A stretch of 33,058 nt of DNA from Candidatus Dormiibacterota bacterium (lineage in GTDB: Bacteria; Chloroflexota; Dormibacteria; Aeolococcales; Aeolococcaceae): positions 2,118 through 35,175 of the forward strand of contig PKXZ01000090.1 of NCBI GenBank assembly GCA_003132525.1, given 5' to 3'. The position numbers were made by a program, and so were the translations under genes. Below, one piece after another: positions 8,133 through 15,259 of this stretch. The notes beneath the pieces were generated by a model. The model did not search any database, was not told the origin of the DNA, and was given only the letters and a program-made list of their open reading frames with translations. Every line of letters begins with the position of its first letter. Within the stretch, counting starts at the first letter, position 1.

Positions 8133-8162
8133 TTTACGGGCCTCATCCGGCGCCGACATACT
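8133..8162 (+). promoter_or_regulatory. Promoter of the sensor kinase gene
   Basis: TTTACG at 8133-8138 (four of six to the -35 consensus), an 18-base spacer, then CATACT at 8157-8162, which lies 7 bases before the GTG start at 8170. There is no ribosome binding site, so a leaderless transcript is likely. Confidence 0.45.
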
Positions 8163-8169
8163 GCCCGCT

Positions 8170-10227
8170 GTGAGCGACCGCACCATCAGGGGGATCGCCT
8201 GGACCGTCGCTGGGCTGAGTTCAGTCATGGCCGTGGCGGCGATCGCCCTCGGTTACTCGACGCGCTCGAACATCGTGCTCGAGGGCTTCGGCCTCGCCAC
8301 CGCGCTGATCGGCGTCCTCTTCCCCATTTGCGGCGCCGTGATCCTGACCCGCCGTCCCCGCAACGTGATCGGCGCCCTTTTCTGCTGCATCGGTTTCTTT
8401 CAAGCGCTCGAGCCCTTCTCCGGCGTGTACGCGATCCAGGCGCTGATCTCGAGGCCGGGGTCGTTGCCGTTTGGGGCCGAGATGGCGTGGCTCAGCGTAT
8501 GGACCTGGGCGCCGGGTCTTGGGGTGGCGCTGACCTTTCTCTTCCTCCTTTACCCGGATGGTCATTTGCCGTCGAGGCGGTGGCGTCCGCTGGCCTGGCT
8601 CTCCGCCGCTGCGATCGTCCTCATCGCCCTCCCGCTCGCCGCGGCAACCTGGAGCACTCGCGGGACGATCGACCTTGCCAACAACAACAATCTCCCGCTG
8701 CGCGGCTTTGATGAGATCGCCGACAACGTCTCAAGCATCGCGACCATCGCCGCGATACCGATCGCGGCCTTGTGCGTCGCGTCACTCTGGGTGCGGCTGC
8801 GTCACGCTTCCGGTGACCTGCGCGAACAGATCAAGTGGTTCGCGTATGCCGCCGTGATCGTCGTCGCAGGCATTGTCGCCGACGCTGTGCTCACCGGAGG
8901 GTCCCCTCTCTCGGCGGTGATCGTCCCGATCATCCCGGCGGCCACGGCGATCGCCATCCTCAAATATCACCTGTACGACATCGACGTCGTGATCAGCCGC
9001 ACCCTCGTCTACGGGTCACTGGCGCTGCTCATCACCGCGGTCTACGTCGGCATCGCAGTGGGAATCGGTGCTGCGATCGGCAGTGGAGGCAAACCGAACC
9101 TCGCGCTGTCGATCGTGGCCACCGGCATCGTTGCCGTGGGTTTCCAGCCCGCGCGGGAAAGGCTCCAGACGCTGACCAACCGGCTCGTCTATGGCCGGCG
9201 TGCCACGCCGTACGAGGTGCTCTCGCAATTTTCGTCGCGTGTTGCGGTCTCGTATGCCAGCGACGACGTCCTGCCGCGTATGGCGCGCGTGCTCGCAGAG
9301 GGAACCAACGCCGACATCGCCGAGGTATGGCTGGGCGACGAGAATGGACAGCACTGCGCCGCGCGGTTCCAGGTCGAGTCGTCGGCTGCCGTGCCTCCCA
9401 CAGACCGGCACGACCGCTCCGTTATGGTGCGCCATCACGGCGATGTCCTCGGCGCGTTGACCGTCACCAAGCGTCGTGGCGAGTCGCTGACGCCAATCGA
9501 GATCAAGCTCATGGACGACCTCGCCAATCAGGCCGGGCTCGTGCTCAAGAACGTCGGGCTCAGCGCTGATCTGCGGGCGCGTCTCGACGACCTGCGAGCC
9601 TCACGGCAACGTCTCGTTGCCGCACAGGACGATGAACGGCGCCGGCTCGAACGCAATCTCCATGACGGTGCGCAGCAGCACCTGGTTGCCATCAAGGTCA
9701 AGATCGGACTCGTGGAGATGCTCACCTCCAAGGATCCGGTGAGAGCGAGGGCCACCATCGCTGCTCTCAAAAGCGATGCTGACGACGCCCTGGAAACCCT
9801 TCGCGACCTGGCCCGCGGAATCTACCCGCCGCTGCTCGCCGACCAGGGACTGCCCGCAGCGCTGCGCTCTCAGGCGACCAAGGCGACTCTTCCCGTGCGT
9901 GTTGCGGTGGACGGAGTGGGGCGCTATACGCAGGAGACCGAGGCTGCACTGTACTTCTGCTCGCTCGAAGCGCTGCAGAACGTGCAGAAGTACGCCGCGG
10001 CGTCCGTCGTCGACGTCCATATCAGTGACAACGGCGAGCAACTGGAGGTTGTGATCAGCGACGACGGCCGCGGATTTGATGTCGCGTCAACGCGACGAGG
10101 CAGCGGGCTGACCAACATGGAGGACCGGCTCGACGCCATCGGAGGGAGACTGGAGATCGTGTCGACACCGGGTAGCGGAACGCGCGTCCGGGTGTTGATT
10201 CCGAGCTGTCAGCCGGCCACCGCGTGA
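8170..10227 (+). CDS. NarL-family sensor histidine kinase, membrane-bound
   Basis: A 685-residue two-component sensor. The first 330 residues hold about eight or nine membrane helices, with a short loop DLREQIKWFAYA that is typical of this kinase group. A GAF-like domain follows (about residues 345-460). Next comes a HisKA_3 dimerisation domain with the phosphorylated His at about residue 498 in ERNLHDGAQQHL, and an ATPase domain with an N box in ALQNVQKYA, G1 as SDDGRGFD and G2 as GSGLTNM. It should autophosphorylate and pass the phosphate to a NarL-type response regulator. No such regulator is adjacent: the next gene is convergent. The start is a GTG at 8170 with a -10 box 7 bases upstream. 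The signal sensed is unknown. Confidence 0.93.
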   Translation: MSDRTIRGIAWTVAGLSSVMAVAAIALGYSTRSNIVLEGFGLATALIGVLFPICGAVILTRRPRNVIGALFCCIGFFQALEPFSGVYAIQALISRPGSLPFGAEMAWLSVWTWAPGLGVALTFLFLLYPDGHLPSRRWRPLAWLSAAAIVLIALPLAAATWSTRGTIDLANNNNLPLRGFDEIADNVSSIATIAAIPIAALCVASLWVRLRHASGDLREQIKWFAYAAVIVVAGIVADAVLTGGSPLSAVIVPIIPAATAIAILKYHLYDIDVVISRTLVYGSLALLITAVYVGIAVGIGAAIGSGGKPNLALSIVATGIVAVGFQPARERLQTLTNRLVYGRRATPYEVLSQFSSRVAVSYASDDVLPRMARVLAEGTNADIAEVWLGDENGQHCAARFQVESSAAVPPTDRHDRSVMVRHHGDVLGALTVTKRRGESLTPIEIKLMDDLANQAGLVLKNVGLSADLRARLDDLRASRQRLVAAQDDERRRLERNLHDGAQQHLVAIKVKIGLVEMLTSKDPVRARATIAALKSDADDALETLRDLARGIYPPLLADQGLPAALRSQATKATLPVRVAVDGVGRYTQETEAALYFCSLEALQNVQKYAAASVVDVHISDNGEQLEVVISDDGRGFDVASTRRGSGLTNMEDRLDAIGGRLEIVSTPGSGTRVRVLIPSCQPATA

Positions 10228-10232
10228 TCGCC

Positions 10233-10251
10233 GACCGGTGCGTCTCCGGTC
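10233..10251. terminator. GC-rich hairpin between convergent genes
   Basis: GACCGG (10233-10238) and CCGGTC (10246-10251) form a perfect 6-base stem with a 7-base loop. They lie between the kinase stop codon and the stop codon of the convergent lipoprotein gene. There is no T run on either strand, so it is at best a weak or factor-assisted terminator. Confidence 0.28.
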
Positions 10252-10258
10252 TCGACGC

Positions 10259-10708
10259 TCATGTTGCGCAGGCGGCGACCGTGAAGCTACCGCGTGCGTC
10301 ATCAGTCGAGACAGCGCTGACGAACTCGTACATGTAACCCCCAGCATTGAGCGGGCCGTATTGTCCTTGTGCCGGAACGGGATTCACGACCACGTTGCCG
10401 GGACTGATGAGGAGTTCGTTGTACGCGCTCGCGCCACTCCACGAAACAGCGCCACCCTGAGCCGTGCCAACCACTGCACACTTCGTGGTGAGCACGGGGA
10501 GCGGTGCCGCAGTGGGGCTGGGAGTCGCCGTCGCCGGTGGTGCGGCCGGCGTGGGTGTCGGAGCCGGCGACACCGACGGCGTGCTCAGGTCTGACGGCGT
10601 TGTTGATGGGTGGGACGTCGGGCTCGGATTCGCAGACCCGCAAGCACCGAGAAGCATCACGACGCCAATTATTCCGGGAACGATCGCTGTTTTCATGCGG
10701 TGTGTCAT
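10259..10708 (-). CDS. Small lipoprotein with Pro/Thr/Ser-rich linker
   Basis: A 149-residue exported lipoprotein. The signal peptide ends in the lipobox MLLGAC, so Cys would be lipidated and anchor the protein to the outer face of the membrane. A linker of about 45 residues rich in Pro, Thr, Ser and Ala follows, then a C-terminal domain of about 80 residues with two Cys (TTKCAVVG and AACAT at the very end) that may form a disulfide. I do not recognise the domain. Start: ATG at 10708 gives MTHRMKTAIVPG, and ATG at 10696 would remove four residues; neither has a ribosome binding site. It converges on the kinase gene and lies 52 bases downstream of the TetR gene, possibly in its own unit. Confidence 0.72.
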   Translation of the reverse strand: MTHRMKTAIVPGIIGVVMLLGACGSANPSPTSHPSTTPSDLSTPSVSPAPTPTPAAPPATATPSPTAAPLPVLTTKCAVVGTAQGGAVSWSGASAYNELLISPGNVVVNPVPAQGQYGPLNAGGYMYEFVSAVSTDDARGSFTVAACAT

Positions 10709-10760
10709 CGCCGGTGGAACGGGGGCTTCAGGCCCGGGTTACGAGCTCCGACTGCGTCAT

Positions 10761-11348
10761 TCAACCCGTCGCCTCTGCCGGAACCTCTCTCCACGCGGCA
10801 AATGCGGTTGCGAGTCCGGCGACGAGCCGGTCGAAACTGCGGTTGATATCCACGGGCAATCCGAACCCACCGGCGGCCTCGAGGGCCACGAAGCCATGCA
10901 GTGCAGCACGCAGCCCGCGGATCGCGTCGACGGCGTCGTCATCACGCAGGTCGTAGCCGGCCATGACGTCGAACGCCACCTGCACCACGTCGGCGCTCGC
11001 ACGTTCATCCTCGAGGTCTCCACGCACCGGTGCGCGTTGTGCCGCGGCGTATCGGCCCGGATGTTCCGTGGCCCACGCGCGATACGCCCGTGCCATCGAA
11101 CTGATCGCGTCGCCACGAGCCCGACCCACTGTCGCACGCCGGAGCACGCCGGCCAGTTCGGTCTTGGCACGCAGCGCGATGCTGCGCCGCAGCCCATCGA
11201 TGCCGGCGACGTGTTTGTAAAGCGACGGCTGCCGGACTCCTAGCCGCTCTGCCAGGCCTGCGAGGGTCAATCCGGAGAGGCCGACCTCGTCGGCGATGCG
11301 CTCGCCCTCCTCGACGACCCTCGTCTCGGTCAGCCCCGCTCTAGGCAT
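10761..11348 (-). CDS. TetR/AcrR family repressor (WHG-type C-domain)
   Basis: A 195-residue one-component repressor. The N-terminal helix-turn-helix spans about residues 10-55 with LTLAGLAERLGVRQPSLYKH, a standard TetR recognition helix. The C-terminal ligand and dimer domain fits the WHG group (RAYRAWATEHPGRYAA, later GLRAALHGFVALEAAGGF). Its ATG at 11348 overlaps the end of the upstream hydrolase gene by 8 bases (ATGCCTAG), so translation is coupled and no separate ribosome binding site is needed. It most likely represses its own operon through the palindrome in the hydrolase promoter at 12189-12204. The inducer is unknown but may be a substrate of the hydrolase. Confidence 0.93.
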   Translation of the reverse strand: MPRAGLTETRVVEEGERIADEVGLSGLTLAGLAERLGVRQPSLYKHVAGIDGLRRSIALRAKTELAGVLRRATVGRARGDAISSMARAYRAWATEHPGRYAAAQRAPVRGDLEDERASADVVQVAFDVMAGYDLRDDDAVDAIRGLRAALHGFVALEAAGGFGLPVDINRSFDRLVAGLATAFAAWREVPAEATG

Positions 11349-12174
11349 GAGCGCCGAGTGCCGTGAGGAAGCTGAGCACCGCATTCGAGGTCACTTTGGG
11401 CTGCTGGGACTGAGGATAGTGGCCCGCCTCGGCGACCATGGCGACCTCTCCGTGGAGAGTCTCGGCGATCCAGCTCGCCTCGCCCTTCGGGTCCGGAAAG
11501 TCTGGATCGCGGTCGCCCATGATCACCAGCGTCGGCGCGGAGATTTCGCCGAGTCGGGCCTCGGCCGGGTCATGGTTCGTGTGCGTGGTCCGCGAGAACG
11601 CCTTGGCGTGGCCGGGCAGGTGCAAGGCGGCGACCACCTGGGCGCGATAGGTGTCGAAGTCGACGGGCCGCTGGCCGGCGTAGAGCTTTGGCAGGTAGGA
11701 CTTCCAGGCTGTCGGCGCCCAGAGGGGCGCCATCGCGACCCGAAAGAGCACACGCTGCATCGCGCTCATCTTGCCGTTCCGGACAAAGGGGCCAACCAAG
11801 ACGAGGCCGTTCACCTGATCGGGTCGCTCGGCAGCGACCATCACGGCAGCCCCCGCACCCATGGAGTTCCCGACGATGACCGCTGGTCCGCCGAGCGCCT
11901 CGATCAGTGCGAGCACGTCGGCAGCCGTCTCGGCGTCGCCGCAGGACGCGAAGGTGGCGTCGCTGTCCCCGTGACCGCGAAGATCGGTCGCGGCGACGCG
12001 ATAGCCGGCCCCACGGAGCACCGGGGCGAGGAATCGGTACGTGGCGCGCAGATCGCCCATACCCGGAACGAGAACGACCAGCGGGCCTTCTCCGTCGACG
12101 TCGTAGGCGATGCGGCCATCGGGACGGCTCAGATAGCGGGTTTCCGTGCTGCGGGTTGCGGTTGGGGTTTGCAT
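11341..12174 (-). CDS. Alpha/beta-fold hydrolase
   Basis: A 277-residue soluble alpha/beta hydrolase. The oxyanion strand motif is VLVPGMGDL (about residue 34), followed by DLRGHGDSD. The nucleophile elbow is GNSMGAG with Ser at about residue 104. The acid is in MGDRDPDFPDP and the catalytic His in AEAGHYPQSQQP. The whole triad is therefore present. Esterase, lipase or dehalogenase-like activity on a small substrate is possible and the substrate cannot be read from sequence. It is the first gene of a two-gene operon with the TetR gene overlapping its stop codon. The ATG at 12174 lies 7 bases after a -10 box and has no ribosome binding site, so the message is probably leaderless. In-frame methionines further upstream fall inside the promoter. 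Confidence 0.93.
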   Translation of the reverse strand: MQTPTATRSTETRYLSRPDGRIAYDVDGEGPLVVLVPGMGDLRATYRFLAPVLRGAGYRVAATDLRGHGDSDATFASCGDAETAADVLALIEALGGPAVIVGNSMGAGAAVMVAAERPDQVNGLVLVGPFVRNGKMSAMQRVLFRVAMAPLWAPTAWKSYLPKLYAGQRPVDFDTYRAQVVAALHLPGHAKAFSRTTHTNHDPAEARLGEISAPTLVIMGDRDPDFPDPKGEASWIAETLHGEVAMVAEAGHYPQSQQPKVTSNAVLSFLTALGAHA

Positions 12175-12181
12175 GGTGGCT

Positions 12182-12210
12182 ACTCTAGTTAGCCAGAAGG
12201 CTAATGTCAA
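12182..12210 (-). promoter_or_regulatory. Promoter with TetR-type operator in the spacer
   Basis: On the minus strand: a perfect -35 TTGACA (12205-12210), a 17-base spacer (12188-12204), -10 TAGAGT (12182-12187), 7 bases, then the hydrolase ATG. The spacer contains a perfect inverted repeat with 6-base arms, TTAGCC-N4-GGCTAA, at plus-strand 12189-12204, filling 16 of the 17 spacer bases. A dimeric repressor bound there would block RNA polymerase directly. The TetR protein encoded by the second gene of the operon is the obvious ligand (inference). Confidence 0.75.
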
Positions 12211-12296
12211 TAGCTTCGGACAACCTGCCTCGCGATCCCCTTTCAGGGTCTTCGCCCACGTCGCAGATACGGCATGCAGCGCGGCGCGAAACTGCC

Positions 12297-12773
12297 TCAG
12301 TGCGCCGAGGGCACGTAACGGGGGACGTCCGTGGCGGGGATGTCGATGGCTGTGAGGCTCGCGGCGAGATTGGCGAGCACGTCAGTGACCTGGTTGACCT
12401 CGGTGAACGTGAGTCCGGCAACCGTCTGCTCTGCGACCCGGCGCCACGCGGCTTTCAGTTTCGGGAGGAGTGCCCGCCCCTGCTCACTGAGCTCCACGAC
12501 CGTGGCACGCCGGTCTGTGCGGGACGGCCGGCGCACCACGAGCCCGGCTTCCTCGAGCTGCCGGACGCTGAGCGTGATCGTCGGCGGCTCGTACCCACTT
12601 GCCGCGGCGAGCTGCGCCTGCGTGCTCGGTCCCGCTGTCTCGAGCTCGAGAAGGATCAACTTGTGGCCCGGATGGATGCCGAACGGCGCCAGCGCGGCGA
12701 CGGAGAGCGCGCGGTGGCGAATGCCGATGGCGCGAATCGCCTCGTTGAGTGCGTCTGCCTGAGCGAAGTTCAT
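12297..12773 (-). CDS. MarR family transcriptional repressor
   Basis: A 158-residue winged-helix regulator. The DNA-binding region runs from about residue 40 to 105 with STQAQLAAASGYEPPTITLS as the helix-turn-helix and DRRATVVELSEQGRALLP as the wing and following helix, both typical of MarR proteins. Flanking helices form the dimer. The ATG at 12773 is supported by AGGA 5 bases upstream on the minus strand; the frame is open further upstream through the operator region, which is not coding. It is divergent from the DUF6069 membrane gene, and two palindromes lie between them, so it probably controls both itself and that gene. The ligand is unknown. Confidence 0.93.
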   Translation of the reverse strand: MNFAQADALNEAIRAIGIRHRALSVAALAPFGIHPGHKLILLELETAGPSTQAQLAAASGYEPPTITLSVRQLEEAGLVVRRPSRTDRRATVVELSEQGRALLPKLKAAWRRVAEQTVAGLTFTEVNQVTDVLANLAASLTAIDIPATDVPRYVPSAH

Positions 12774-12799
12774 CAGCGTCCTCTTGATTTTCTTGACAC

Positions 12800-12829
12800 T
12801 TGACTCCTGAATACTTAGGCGCCTAATCT
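12800..12829 (+). promoter_or_regulatory. Probable promoter of the DUF6069 gene
   Basis: TTGACT (12800-12805), an 18-base spacer and TAATCT (12824-12829) form a plausible plus-strand promoter whose -10 region lies inside the two MarR-type palindromes. A second TTGACA at 12793-12798 has no good -10 partner. For the divergent MarR gene TAAGAT (12826-12831, minus strand) could be a -10 box, but its -35 is poor. Confidence 0.42.
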
Positions 12830-12841
12830 TAGGCACCTAAG
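12815..12841. promoter_or_regulatory. Two adjacent MarR-type operators
   Basis: TTAGGCGCCTAA at 12815-12826 is a perfect 12-base palindrome. CTTAGGCACCTAAG at 12828-12841 has perfect 6-base arms around two central bases. Both share the half-site TTAGG, and their centres are 14 bases apart. They lie between the divergent MarR and DUF6069 genes and cover the likely promoter elements of both, as expected for an autoregulated MarR repressor. Confidence 0.72.
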
Positions 12842-12910
12842 TAAGTCTACCGCACGAAGGCCTCAGCGGCCATGGCGGTGGCATCAACCGAACGACGAAG
12901 GAGCACCGAC

Positions 12911-13351
12911 ATGGCGATGACAACAACCATGGAGTCCACTGCATCGACCATCGCCCGACCCAACTGGACACGCGCGTCAGGCGTTGCCGGAGCCGTAATC
13001 GCCGCTGCGGCGGTCTGGGCCATCGCGGTCCATTTGCTCGGCGTACATTTGCTGGTGCGATTCGGGACTGGTGCACCTGAGAGTGTCGGTATTGGCTATG
13101 TCCTCGGTGCCACCGTGATCGGCTCGCTCGTAGGTTGGGGACTGCTTGTCTTGCTGGAGCGGCGCACCTCACGGGCGCGCACCATCTGGACGGCGATCGC
13201 CGTCGTTGCCGTGCTGATGTCGTTGAGCCTCCCCCTCTACGCGGGGGTCTCCACGTCGACCAAGATCACGCTCGCCGTGATGCACGTCGCCGTCGCGGCG
13301 GTCCTCATCCTTGCCATGCGGCTGGGATCAGGCCGGCAACGCGGCGCTTAG
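12911..13351 (+). CDS. DUF6069 family four-helix membrane protein
   Basis: A 146-residue membrane protein with four predicted helices: about residues 24-46, 62-82, 91-108 and 118-138. An Arg/Thr-rich loop LERRTSRARTIW lies between helices 2 and 3, a pattern I associate with DUF6069. The function of the family is unknown. The ATG at 12911 is chosen because AAGGAG lies 7 bases before it; an in-frame ATG at 12872 has no such site. It is divergent from the MarR gene and shares the palindromic operators, so it is likely the regulated target. MarR-controlled membrane proteins often relate to stress or drug response, but nothing in the sequence shows transport activity. Confidence 0.82.
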   Translation: MAMTTTMESTASTIARPNWTRASGVAGAVIAAAAVWAIAVHLLGVHLLVRFGTGAPESVGIGYVLGATVIGSLVGWGLLVLLERRTSRARTIWTAIAVVAVLMSLSLPLYAGVSTSTKITLAVMHVAVAAVLILAMRLGSGRQRGA

Positions 13352-13388
13352 AAGGCGGAGTACCTCACCTCGCTGCCGCGACGACCCG

Positions 13389-13718
13389 TCAGTGCTCCTG
13401 CGAGTCGGCGTTGCCCGACTCGTACAGGACATCCAGCGCCGTTGCAAGCCGGAAGTCGCGGGTCGTGATTCCACCGACATCGTGACTCCACAGTTGCACC
13501 GTGACCTTTCCCCAGGTGATGCACAGATCTGGATGGTGGCTCTGCTGCTCGGCAGTGATGGTGACCCGGTCGATGAACCGGACCCCTGCCACGAAGTTCG
13601 GGAACGCATACGACTTGAGCAACTTTCCCTCGTCGACCGTCCAGCCGGACAGCCTTCGTAGGCGCTCGAGCACGGCATCCGCGGGAAGTCCTCCGCTACC
13701 ACGTCCAGATTCGGGCAT
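13389..13718 (-). CDS. phhB: Pterin-4a-carbinolamine dehydratase
   Basis: A 109-residue cytoplasmic enzyme that dehydrates 4a-hydroxytetrahydropterin, recycling the cofactor of aromatic amino acid hydroxylases. The conserved active-site block ITAEQQSHHPDLCITW contains the paired His (about residues 61-62) and the following Pro-Asp. A later His in VQLWSHDVGGIT matches the third conserved His. Length fits the family. The ATG at 13718 is firm: GAGGAGGTGA lies about 5 bases upstream on the minus strand. No aromatic amino acid hydroxylase or pterin synthesis gene is in this window, so the partner is elsewhere or the protein has another role. It is divergent from the radical SAM gene. The symbol follows the family name. 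Confidence 0.92.
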   Translation of the reverse strand: MPESGRGSGGLPADAVLERLRRLSGWTVDEGKLLKSYAFPNFVAGVRFIDRVTITAEQQSHHPDLCITWGKVTVQLWSHDVGGITTRDFRLATALDVLYESGNADSQEH

Positions 13719-13744
13719 CGTCCGTCACCTCCTCGAGTGAGCCC

Positions 13745-13765
13745 TGGCACCCGCTGTCGGTGCCA
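13745..13765. repeat. Inverted repeat between pterin dehydratase and radical SAM genes
   Basis: TGGCACC (13745-13751) and GGTGCCA (13759-13765) are a perfect 7-base inverted repeat separated by 7 bases. It lies in the 112-base divergent gap, so it could be an operator or an RNA hairpin ahead of the radical SAM gene. No regulator gene is adjacent. An ATG directly after it at 13768 is in frame with the radical SAM gene but lacks a ribosome binding site. Confidence 0.4.
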
Positions 13766-13830
13766 TCATGACGAACAACCATGGATCAACCCACGCTCCT
13801 GAGGACGAGCGACTCGTCGCGAGGTTGGTT

Positions 13831-15234
13831 ATGAGGGTCCTGCTGGTCTCCTGCTATGAGCTCGGCCATCAGCCACTCCACGTCGCATCGGCAGCTGCGT
13901 TCCTGCGTGCGGCGGGCCATGACGTCAGCGCCGTTGATCTCTCCGTCCAGATGCTGGGCGATGCGGACCTCGATACCCCCGAGATGGTGGCCATCGCCGT
14001 GCCGATGCATACCGCCATGCGCATGGCGGTTCGCGTCGCGCGAGCCATCCGTGGCCGCCGGGGGACGGAAGTTCACATCGCGTTGTTCGGTCTCTACGCG
14101 CCGCTCTGCGGTCCTGCGCTCGAACCCGGCCTTGCCGATGCGGTGATCGGTGGTGAATATGAACGCGCGCTCGTCGCCATCGCTGATGGCGCTCCGGATT
14201 CTCGATCGATCGTGCTCGACCGACTCAGCTTTCCGTTGCCCGCGCGTGATCTGCTGCCACCACTCGACCGCTACACGCGCTTGCAGGTGGACGGCGAGGA
14301 GCGACTGACCGGTTACGTCGAGGCGACGCGCGGCTGCGTGCATCGCTGCCGCCACTGCCCGGTCCCAGCCGTGTACGACGGTCGGATTCGTGTCTGGCAG
14401 CGGGACGTGCTCGTGGAGGATGTCGCCGGACTCATGGACGGCGGTATGCGCCACCTCACCTTCGGCGACCCTGACTTTCTCAACGCTGTGCCTCACGCGC
14501 TGGCGATCGTCCGTGCGATACACGACCGTTTCCCGGACCTTACCTTCGACATCACCACCAAGGTGGAGCACATCCTCGAGCATCCTGACGTCCTCGCCGA
14601 GCTGCGAGAGCTCGGACTGCTCTTCGTCGTTTCGGCCGTGGAGTCGACCAGCCCGCGCGTCCTCGAAATTCTCGACAAGGGACACTCGGCAGGCGACGTC
14701 GTGACCGCACTGCGCATCTGCCGGTCGCTCGGTGTTGAGTTGCGACCCTCGCTGCTTCCGTTCACACCATGGAGCACACTGCGCGACCAGATCGATCTGC
14801 TCGACATGATCGCAGCCAACGACCTCACCGACAGCGTCGACCCCGTCCAGTTGAGCATCCGGCTCCTGGTGCCACCCGGCTCGCTGCTGCTGGCGTTGCC
14901 GGAGATGCGCGAGCACCTGCACGGCTACGACCCCGAGGGTTTCAGCCACCTCTGGCAGCATCCGGATCCGCTGATGGACCGGCTCCGGGCGGATATCGCG
15001 GCGCTCGTTGCCGCCGATACGGATGCGGGTGTCGCGCCACGCACGACTCACGCGGGTATCCGCGGGCTCACCGCCGCCGCGGCTGCGCATGCGCAGGTTT
15101 CCTGGCCGGATGCCGGTACAGCGCTCCCGCCGCAACGCGGCGGCGCCCCGCCGCGGCTGAGCGAGCCGTGGTTCTGCTGCGCGGAGCCCACGACGGCCCA
15201 GCTCGCGGGTGCGGGAGTCGGCGTCGGCGCCTGA
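13831..15234 (+). CDS. Radical SAM protein with C-terminal CCAEP tail
   Basis: A 467-residue protein with a B12-binding-like Rossmann domain at the N-terminus (starting RVLLVSCYELGHQPLHVAS, no DxHxxG cobalamin motif seen). It then has a radical SAM core with the [4Fe-4S] motif CVHRCRHC: Cys 169, 173 and 176, the standard CxxxCxxC. Near the C-terminus is FCCAEP with Cys 449 and 450, followed by 14 residues. This matches the family NCBI names CUAEP/CCAEP-tail radical SAM (seleno)protein (from memory), in which the second tail Cys may be selenocysteine; here both codons are TGC. The reaction is not known to me. The ATG at 13831 is preferred: GAGG lies 6 bases upstream and the protein then begins as relatives do. 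A DUF169 gene follows 25 bases downstream. Confidence 0.9.
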   Translation: MRVLLVSCYELGHQPLHVASAAAFLRAAGHDVSAVDLSVQMLGDADLDTPEMVAIAVPMHTAMRMAVRVARAIRGRRGTEVHIALFGLYAPLCGPALEPGLADAVIGGEYERALVAIADGAPDSRSIVLDRLSFPLPARDLLPPLDRYTRLQVDGEERLTGYVEATRGCVHRCRHCPVPAVYDGRIRVWQRDVLVEDVAGLMDGGMRHLTFGDPDFLNAVPHALAIVRAIHDRFPDLTFDITTKVEHILEHPDVLAELRELGLLFVVSAVESTSPRVLEILDKGHSAGDVVTALRICRSLGVELRPSLLPFTPWSTLRDQIDLLDMIAANDLTDSVDPVQLSIRLLVPPGSLLLALPEMREHLHGYDPEGFSHLWQHPDPLMDRLRADIAALVAADTDAGVAPRTTHAGIRGLTAAAAAHAQVSWPDAGTALPPQRGGAPPRLSEPWFCCAEPTTAQLAGAGVGVGA

Positions 15235-15259
15235 GACGGTCCCGCCCGGCCTCTCATGC

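Noticed and set aside
15175-15189. Selenocysteine in the radical SAM tail
   Set aside because: Both tail positions are TGC and no TGA is read through; this is the Cys version, and no SECIS-like hairpin was needed or seen.
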